From contig NZ_PYOG01000029.1 of assembly GCF_003026815.1 (NCBI RefSeq), forward strand, positions 1-48,582: 48,582 nt of DNA. The letters run 5' to 3'. The DNA is from Photobacterium damselae. Its GTDB lineage: Bacteria > Pseudomonadota > Gammaproteobacteria > Enterobacterales > Vibrionaceae. The position numbers and the translations under genes are program-made. Positions 43,349 through 48,582 of this stretch are shown here, piece by piece. Within the stretch, counting starts at the first letter, position 1. Each line of letters opens with the position of its first letter. The notes under the pieces are model-generated. The model saw nothing but the letters and a program-made list of their open reading frames with translations. It was not told the DNA's origin and searched no databases.

Positions 43349-46318
43349 TTATTGTTCATCTATAGGGACTGGTCTTGGGTCTAAATCAGGCGGGCGCTCC
43401 GTCATATCAACATCATATCGTCCAAACCTTCTGATATGCTCTCTGATATAGGGGCTTAAGCAACTCACCAGTTCTTTGGTGATAACAATGCCTTCAGATG
43501 CCATTTCGTTTAAGATACCAGTCAAATCGGATACGTTATGTAACATAATTGAATTAGCGATTAAATTTGCGTATTTTATCTGCTTAGCTTGCTCGACCGG
43601 ATCACCGCTTTTGATTATTTCACCGCCAAATGATATCCAGTCTTGGAAATTATTATAGGATTCGACTTTGGTGGTTTCTGCACGGATAGTATGCCTCAAA
43701 TCTTCTTCAGAAATATATCGCAGCAAAAACAAAGTCCGCATAACCCGCCCTAATTCCCTGAAAGCCCGATACAACTTGTTTCGTCGGTTATGGCCGTTGA
43801 GCCTCCGTAACAACATTGACGATAAGACTTTACCCGCCTGAATGGAAAGAACTACTTGCATTAAATCCTGCCAGTGAGTTTCTATCAGTTCCCAGTTGAT
43901 TGTTTTCTTAAATATTTTATCAATGTGTTCATATTTTGCATTTCCGTCAGGCCTGTAAAAAGCAACATCGTTCCAGGTACGCATACGGGGATAGAGTTTG
44001 ATCCCTAATAAATATGCCAGACCAAATACAGGCTCGCTTTGCCCCTGAGTATCAGCATGTAATGTATCCGGCTGGTAAACGGATTGATTTAATATTAAGG
44101 CGTCAAGTATATATACCGCTTCCCACACACCGCAGGAAATAAAGTGACTAAATAACGCTATATATTCACCGGAAATATGGTGATAGGCGATACCGCCGAA
44201 GCCATCGTACCGAATATGCTGCTCTCCCAGCAGATTGTTTTTCCTCAGTTCTGTTTGGGTTCCGTCAGCAATGACCACATTGCTCTTCCCCCAAAACTCA
44301 GGGAGTTCAAATCTGGCGTATTCGCTTATGACTTTATTGGAAGCTGCTTCCAGTTTGGTAGCATTGATATGCTGAGTATTGACCCGCCTCAGAGTCTGAC
44401 GATGAATGTTTTTAGGGGCGTGACGGGCGGTTTGGCTAGCTCCTAGGTTACACCCAAAGCCGAAAACGGTATACAGGTAGCTGCTGTGCGGATCGGACAA
44501 TTTTGCATCTGTACCCGCAGGAGGGCTGAAACAGCGAGAATAGTTTGACCAGTGTTGTACATTTCTGAGAATATCGAGCAGGTTTCGCTCAGGCATCCGA
44601 CCATAAACTTGGTCCTTAAATTCATCTAACCCTTTCGGTAATACAGAAACTTTCTGCCTTTTCAGATGAGGAGTGCCATCGCTATCTATGGTGAGCTCAC
44701 TATTTTTGGGAAAACCTTTGTCAATTTTATTAGCAACAGTGGTTAATTGTTGTCGTAATGATTTTACAAACTCGCTGGCGGTATCCGGAAGACCTAGCTC
44801 CTGGCAGTAATCCGGCAACCTCTTAAGGCACTCGCTCCATGGCTCCAGTTGTTTTCGATGATCGGAATAAACACCTGAGTTTTCAACATATAAATCCCCA
44901 CTTTGCAAAGCTTCTGCCAAATGTATAAACACGCACACTTCTAAGGAACGGCGATCATACAAAATGCCAAAATGAGTCTTTTTTTGAATGAGACTTACCC
45001 AACGTTGAGTCGTAAACTGAAGACCTATTTCGGGTGGCAATAGATCTTTTCTGGTATTTCGGTGCTTACGTATAAAATCCAATGCCCGTAGCAGCGTTAC
45101 ATCCTGAGTTGAAGAGCATATTTCGATAGAATCCAGTACTCTGAAAATCACAGCGCGATTGGATTTATGTACTGGCCATAAAAGGGGGAAATAGTTATTG
45201 TGGTGATAGGCCGTAACCATATTGAACCTGGTATCTATTGCTTCAACGCCACCTCGTGCTTCCAGTAATTCCCTAACTTTTTCCCCTAACACTTCGTTGG
45301 TTTCGACAATCTTAGCATGTTGAAGTACCTGACCGAAAACGGCAATTAGTTCTTCTTCCATTTCTCTGTGCTTGTCCTGCAAATTTTTGAGGTTTTCCTG
45401 TGCCGTATTATGAACCCGTTTCATTCTTCGCAGGAACATTTCTATTAGCTCATCACGGGTGTTTATTTGAGTCTGAAACAGCAAACAGAGCAATAATGTA
45501 TAGCGTTTGGCTTCGTTGTGGATACCCCGCATATCATTAATTTCATAAGCCAGAGCTTCAGAGGCAAATTGGCGAATTTTTGTGTAAGCTACCTTTTTTA
45601 GAAATGGCTTTGTATCAAGTATCGCATCAAGCAGCACCAAGCGATTTTCCCATTTTCTGAAATTTCGTAGAGTCGCTGAACCTGGGCTTTTCTTCATTCT
45701 GGCAAAACTAGTAATTCGTTCGCCATTTTTCAGTTGCAGTAAAGCATCCAGTTTTTCCCGATGAAGCGCCGTCAGATTTTAGGTTATTTCCAGATATAAT
45801 TTCTCATGTATCAGGTGACGTTCGTGACTGACCAATCTGTCTAACGTACTGAATGCAGGAAGCTCAATGCCGGAATTGACTAACGCTTCGATAGCAACAT
45901 TAATTAAATCCGCAGGATCACTCATGGTAAGAGCAGCATTTCTAACACTAGTAATGACTAACTTTTTTCCTTTCTCCGTGAATGGCGAGCTTTCTAAAAA
46001 TTTGCGGCAAGAAGAGCGGTATCTGTGAAGCATTTTGCCATCATGCTTTTCATCAGCCTTCCAAACAATTGATGTTAAATTTAACTGTTTTGAAATATGA
46101 AAGATAATTTGAACGGGTATTTTATTTAATGCGGGAAAATATCCCAATTGCCTGCGAGTTTTTAGCATAACAGCTATGATTAAATACCCGCGATCACTAC
46201 GTGTATTTCGTCGCGCAAAACTCAGCTCTTTATCATCCAGAACATAATGATCGGACAGCTCTTTTTCACTTAGTTGCTTATAGAATCGTGGGGATGCAGT
46301 TCTGTCGATAGATGCCAT
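43349..46318 (-). pseudogene. tnpA: Tn3-family transposase TnpA with an in-frame TAA
   Basis: The start MASIDRTASPRFYKQL (46318) is typical of one branch of Tn3-family transposases. The frame of 990 codons is open except for a TAA at 45779-45781 (codon 180, in LEIT-stop-NLTALHREKL). DDE residues are visible in NVVIADGTQTELRKNNLLGE, DTLHADTQGQSEPVFGLAYL and IRAETTKVESYNNFQDWISF. The ATG-started part downstream of the stop would lack the DNA-binding N-terminus. So the element probably cannot move by itself unless the stop is suppressed, or is a sequencing error. Confidence 0.9.
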
Positions 46319-46447
46319 AAATTTAAAGATTTTATGTCTGGTTAATAAATCATCATCATTGTGAAGCAATGATCATTTTCTACTTTCACAGATGAGCTGG
46401 CAGTAAGTTTGTCACTATAGCTCAACGCCTTGGCTTTGGTGGACATA

Positions 46448-46533
46448 GTATAATATACACATTATATTACACCTTTCAATGCACGTATCGACAAAAACCA
46501 GAGTGTCATTTAAACCTTCGTTTGATTGACACC
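46448..46533. promoter_or_regulatory. probable res site and promoters between tnpA and the KilA-N gene
   Basis: Two dyads lie in the 238-bp divergent gap. GTATAATATAC-ACATTATATTAC is at 46448-46470, and GTGTCATTTAAAC-CTTC-GTTTGATTGACAC is at 46504-46533. The second has the TGTCA/TGACA outer half-sites and spacing of a Tn3-type resolvase subsite. Function inferred from position and symmetry. Confidence 0.55.
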
Positions 46534-46556
46534 TCAAAAAGCTTACTGGAAAACAA

Positions 46557-47387
46557 ATGGCACAAAAAATTGATGTCCGGGGTGTAAAAGTATCTGTATT
46601 CTCAGACAAACAAGATGATTACATATCTTTATCTGACATTGCTAAGTACAAAGACGGGGATCGCAGCGATTACATCCTACAAAACTGGATGCGCAATCGA
46701 AGTACCATTGAGTTTATTGGCCTTTGGGAGCAATTGCATAACCCAGATTTTAATTCCATCGAATTCGATGGGTTTAAAAATGAGGCAGGTGCCAACAGCT
46801 TTTCTCTCACGCCAAAACGCTGGATCACAGCAACCAATGCGGTTGGGATAATATCAAAAGCTGGCAGATATGGTGGTACCTACGCTCATCAAGATATTGC
46901 TTTTGAGTTCGCTTCCTGGATTAGCGCAGAATTTAAGCTTTATCTACTAAAAGAGTTCCAACGACTCAAACAAGAAGAAAATGAACAAAAGAACCTTGAA
47001 TGGAATGTTTCGCGCACTTTAGCCAAGGTCAACTACCACATACATACCGAATCGATAAAAACGAATATTATTCCTACCCTTGAACTTAACCCAAAAGCGA
47101 AAAACTTTGTTTACGCCAATGAAGCCGACATGTTGAACCTGGCTTTGTTTGGTAAAACAGCCAGTGATTGGCGTAAAGAAAATTCAGAACTAAAAGGCAA
47201 CATAAGAGACTATGCTACGCTTGAGCAGCTTGTAGTGTTGTCCAATCTGGAAAGTTTCAATGCCGAACTTATTGAGCAAGGAATATCAACAAATGATAGG
47301 TTTCAAAAACTAAACAGTGTCGCAGTCAATCAAATGAAGATCCTGATTGAAAATAAATCCATCGATAAACTAAAGCAACTAAAGTAG
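46557..47387 (+). CDS. KilA-N domain protein carried by the transposon
   Basis: A 276-residue protein. Residues ~1-110 form a KilA-N domain: ISLSDIAKYKDGDRSDYILQ NWMRNRSTIEF, then the typical TPKRWITATNAVGII and GRYGGTYAHQDIAFEFASWI. The C-terminal part is helical and charged. KilA-N domains bind DNA and are usual in phages and large DNA viruses; they are not standard transposition genes. It lies 7 bases before tnpR, so the two are probably co-transcribed. A role in gene control, or as an anti-phage or accessory factor, is open. Confidence 0.88.
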   Translation: MAQKIDVRGVKVSVFSDKQDDYISLSDIAKYKDGDRSDYILQNWMRNRSTIEFIGLWEQLHNPDFNSIEFDGFKNEAGANSFSLTPKRWITATNAVGIISKAGRYGGTYAHQDIAFEFASWISAEFKLYLLKEFQRLKQEENEQKNLEWNVSRTLAKVNYHIHTESIKTNIIPTLELNPKAKNFVYANEADMLNLALFGKTASDWRKENSELKGNIRDYATLEQLVVLSNLESFNAELIEQGISTNDRFQKLNSVAVNQMKILIENKSIDKLKQLK

Positions 47388-47394
47388 GTGGATT

Positions 47395-48006
47395 ATGCGT
47401 ATTGGGTATGCCCGAATTTCGAAATCTGACGGAAGCCAAGTACTGGATCTACAACAGGATGCGTTACTTGCTGCAGGAGTTAGTCAAGAAAGCATATATA
47501 AGGATGAAATATCCGGAAAATCAGATAAGCGCCCAGGGCTAGACTCCTGCTTGAAAGCTCTTAGACCTGGAGATGTTTTAATCGTATGGAAACTTGACAG
47601 GCTTGGTCGCAGCTTAAAACACCTAGTGAATACAATAGACGATCTTGCAGATCGACAAATTGGATTTAAAGTCCTGACCGGACAAGGAGCAGAAATTGAT
47701 ACCACAACGGCCAGTGGTAAGTTGGTGTTTGGAATTTTTGCGGCACTAGCCGAATTTGAACGAGAGTTGATCAGCGAACGAACCAAAGCTGGACTTGCAG
47801 CTGCTAGAGCAAGAGGAAGAGAAGGTGGACGCTCTTTTAAGCTGACAAAATCACAAGTACGCTTAGCACAAGCTTCAATGAAAAGTAGAGATTGCAGCGT
47901 ATCTGAACTATGCAAGGAGCTAGGGATTAGCAGGCAGGCATTGTATAAATATGTTGGCCCTGATGGGGAAATTAGAGAGCATGGAAAGCGGGTATTAGAA
48001 TCCTAG
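47395..48006 (+). CDS. tnpR: serine resolvase/invertase TnpR
   Basis: A 203-residue serine recombinase with the catalytic start MRIGYARIS (Ser 9). It has the family blocks IYKDEISGKSDKRPGLDSCL, LIVWKLDRLGRSLKHLVNTI and GIFAALAEFERELISERTKA, and a C-terminal helix-turn-helix (SVSELCKELGISRQALYKYV). It would resolve cointegrates at res. Intact. It ends EIREHGKRVLES; a diverged copy of this tail lies just downstream. Confidence 0.95.
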   Translation: MRIGYARISKSDGSQVLDLQQDALLAAGVSQESIYKDEISGKSDKRPGLDSCLKALRPGDVLIVWKLDRLGRSLKHLVNTIDDLADRQIGFKVLTGQGAEIDTTTASGKLVFGIFAALAEFERELISERTKAGLAAARARGREGGRSFKLTKSQVRLAQASMKSRDCSVSELCKELGISRQALYKYVGPDGEIREHGKRVLES

Positions 48007-48028
48007 GTCCAAGTTTGAACCATATCGG

Positions 48029-48085
48029 GGATGGGCAGAAATAACCAACTTAGAGAACACGGAAAACGAGTTTTAGCTGGTTAAG
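48029..48085 (+). pseudogene. remnant of a second resolvase 3' end
   Basis: The last codons read GMGRNNQLREHGKRVLAG then TAA, parallel to the intact gene's GPDGEIREHGKRVLES. The fragment sits between tnpR and the right inverted repeat, so the present tnpR (and perhaps the KilA-N gene) seems to have been inserted before, or recombined into, an older tnpR. Confidence 0.7.
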
Positions 48086-48113
48086 AATGGATAATTTATT
48101 TGTAGAAGACGGG

Positions 48114-48151
48114 GATGTGACAACAAATCACACGTATTACGTACAGACCCC
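48114..48151 (-). repeat. right terminal inverted repeat of the 4.8-kb transposon
   Basis: Reading inward from the right end it starts GGGGTCTGTACGTAATACGTG and ends TTGTCACATC. The TATTA target duplicate follows at 48152-48156. Confidence 0.9.
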
Positions 48152-48156
48152 TATTA

Positions 48157-48323
48157 GTCTATCGTGTACTAAAGGCAAGTACCTTAACGAGGTCCGTATT
48201 AATCTACCAGAACCTCTAGATATGACGGCATCTCTTGTATCTCAGATAGAAAAAGCGCCACGTACCAAATCATTTTACGGAAACTGTAAAAAAATCATTC
48301 ATATTGAAGCCGCAGGTAAATAA
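48157..48323 (+). pseudogene. secreted RNase T2-family ribonuclease, 3' part
   Basis: Continues the gene cut at 43308: after NRI it reads SLSCTKGKYLNEVRINLPEP to IHIEAAGK and TAA. The Cys residues (SCTKG and FYGNCKK) fit the C-terminal disulfide of RNase T2 enzymes. The short ATG frame that starts upstream, inside the transposon at 48087, is a by-product of the insertion and not a gene. Confidence 0.9.
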
Positions 48324-48342
48324 ACGGTTATTCTAATATGAT

Positions 48343-48371
48343 GGAGATCAGAGCATCTGACTCTGATCTCC
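48343..48371 (+). terminator. hairpin after the RNase gene
   Basis: GGAGATCAGAG and CTCTGATCTCC form a perfect 11-bp stem with a 7-base loop, 19 bases after the RNase stop. Only scattered T follow, so its efficiency as a terminator is uncertain. Confidence 0.65.
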
Positions 48372-48458
48372 TCACTTAAAACTATAATCTAAGTCTAAGT
48401 TTTGTCTTTTTTCACTCTTTTTACTATCCATTCTCAATATGAAATTCCTAACCTTGAA

Positions 48459-48582
48459 CAGTAGCCAGCCTTTGGCTGGAGCCAGATATCTCAACCTGAA
48501 ATAGGAAACTGCAGCCTACAGCTTCACTTTTAGCCCCTAATGCTTAACAGACATTCTTATTTTATGTCAGTACAAATCACTA
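48459..48582 (+). mobile_element. terminus of a second IS91-family element (runs off the window)
   Basis: Begins AGTAGCCAGCCTTTGGCTGG directly after GAAC and is similar over ~120 bp to the left end of the element at 30886. That includes the hairpin, the CAGATAT...CCTGAAATAG stretch and TATGTCAGTACAAATC. GAAC is the target tetranucleotide of IS91-type elements. Its transposase would lie outside the window. Confidence 0.65.

Larger units (their letters stand above)
43309..48151. mobile_element. Tn3-family transposon (4,843 bp) inserted in the RNase gene
   Basis: 38-bp imperfect inverted repeats lie at 43309-43346 and 48114-48151 (outer end GGGGTCTGTACGTAATACGTG on the right; AGGACCTGTCCGTAATACG on the left). 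They are flanked by the 5-bp direct repeat TATTA (43304-43308 and 48152-48156), the normal Tn3-family target duplication. It encodes tnpA (leftward, with a nonsense codon), a res-like region, a KilA-N gene and tnpR (rightward). Removing it with one TATTA restores the RNase reading frame. Confidence 0.94.

Noticed and set aside
48087..48323. A separate 78-codon gene at the right edge of the transposon.
   Set aside because: It only arises because the frame of the RNase 3' part is open through the inverted repeat. The biological unit is the interrupted RNase.
1..48582. CRISPR arrays, tRNA or rRNA genes, antibiotic-resistance genes, replication initiator or conjugation genes.
   Set aside because: None were recognised on either strand; the repeats present are IS ends, short palindromes and the heptamer array.
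1..48582. The window as a complete circular plasmid.
   Set aside because: The left edge cuts a leftward gene, the right edge cuts an IS91-like terminus, and no replication gene is present; closure cannot be shown from the sequence.

Overview
The window looks like part of a mosaic plasmid from a marine gamma-proteobacterium of the Vibrionaceae (Vibrio/Photobacterium type; the species cannot be fixed from sequence alone). Three things suggest this. The type III secretion genes have the order and sizes of the Vibrio T3SS1 / Aeromonas Asc (Ysc-family) system, including a ~600-residue needle-tip protein. There is a plasmid-type parAB partition module and a hok/sok-like addiction locus. Insertion sequences and transposon pieces separate every block. 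No replication initiator or conjugation gene was recognised, so the replicon continues outside the window.

Layout. 1-92 is the 5' end of a leftward gene, possibly a T3SS effector. 208-840 is a decayed IS6-family element (copy 1). 892-26764 is a nearly complete T3SS in three operons: sctN-O-P-Q-R-S-T-U leftward (7758-892); sctW(yopN)-tyeA-sycN-yscX-yscY-sctV-lcrR-lcrG-lcrV-lcrH-yopB-yopD rightward (7946-17398); and exsD-yscB-sctC-sctD-yscE-sctF-yscG-yscH-sctI-sctJ-sctK-sctL rightward (18401-26764). All of these reading frames are open. Between yopD and exsD, where related systems carry the exsC-exsE-exsB-exsA regulators, there is instead IS6 copy 2 (17445-18249). Promoters that look ExsA-dependent (A-run, weak -35, 21-22 bp spacer, -10) remain in front of the operons.

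26875-28351 holds a second IS6-family element abutting the truncated IS6 copy 3. 28466-30770 is a partition module: a candidate centromere with two TTCAC(C/G)ATGAA dyads, then parB and parA. 30861-32288 is a 22-bp IS6 end and a decayed IS91-family element. 32289-36375 is a GC-rich, enterobacterial-looking Tn3-family unit (intact tnpA, frameshifted tnpR). It is followed at 36500-40580 by a transplanted enterobacterial mgtCBRU operon with its leader ORFs. In that operon mgtB, mgtR and mgtU are intact, but mgtC has lost an internal segment at a short direct repeat.

41130-41467 is a hok/sok-type toxin-antisense locus. 41549-42179 holds small leftward genes and remnants. 42466-48323 is a secreted RNase T2 gene cut in two by a 4,843-bp Tn3-family transposon (43309-48151) with 38-bp inverted repeats and a TATTA target duplication. 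The transposon carries tnpA (one nonsense codon), a KilA-N gene and a resolvase. The window ends inside a second IS91-like terminus.

Read together, the structural T3SS genes are preserved while much around them is decaying: the IS transposases, mgtC, one resolvase, one Tn3 transposase and the RNase. The main open question is what now drives the T3SS, given that the ExsA-type sites remain but no exsA is in the window.
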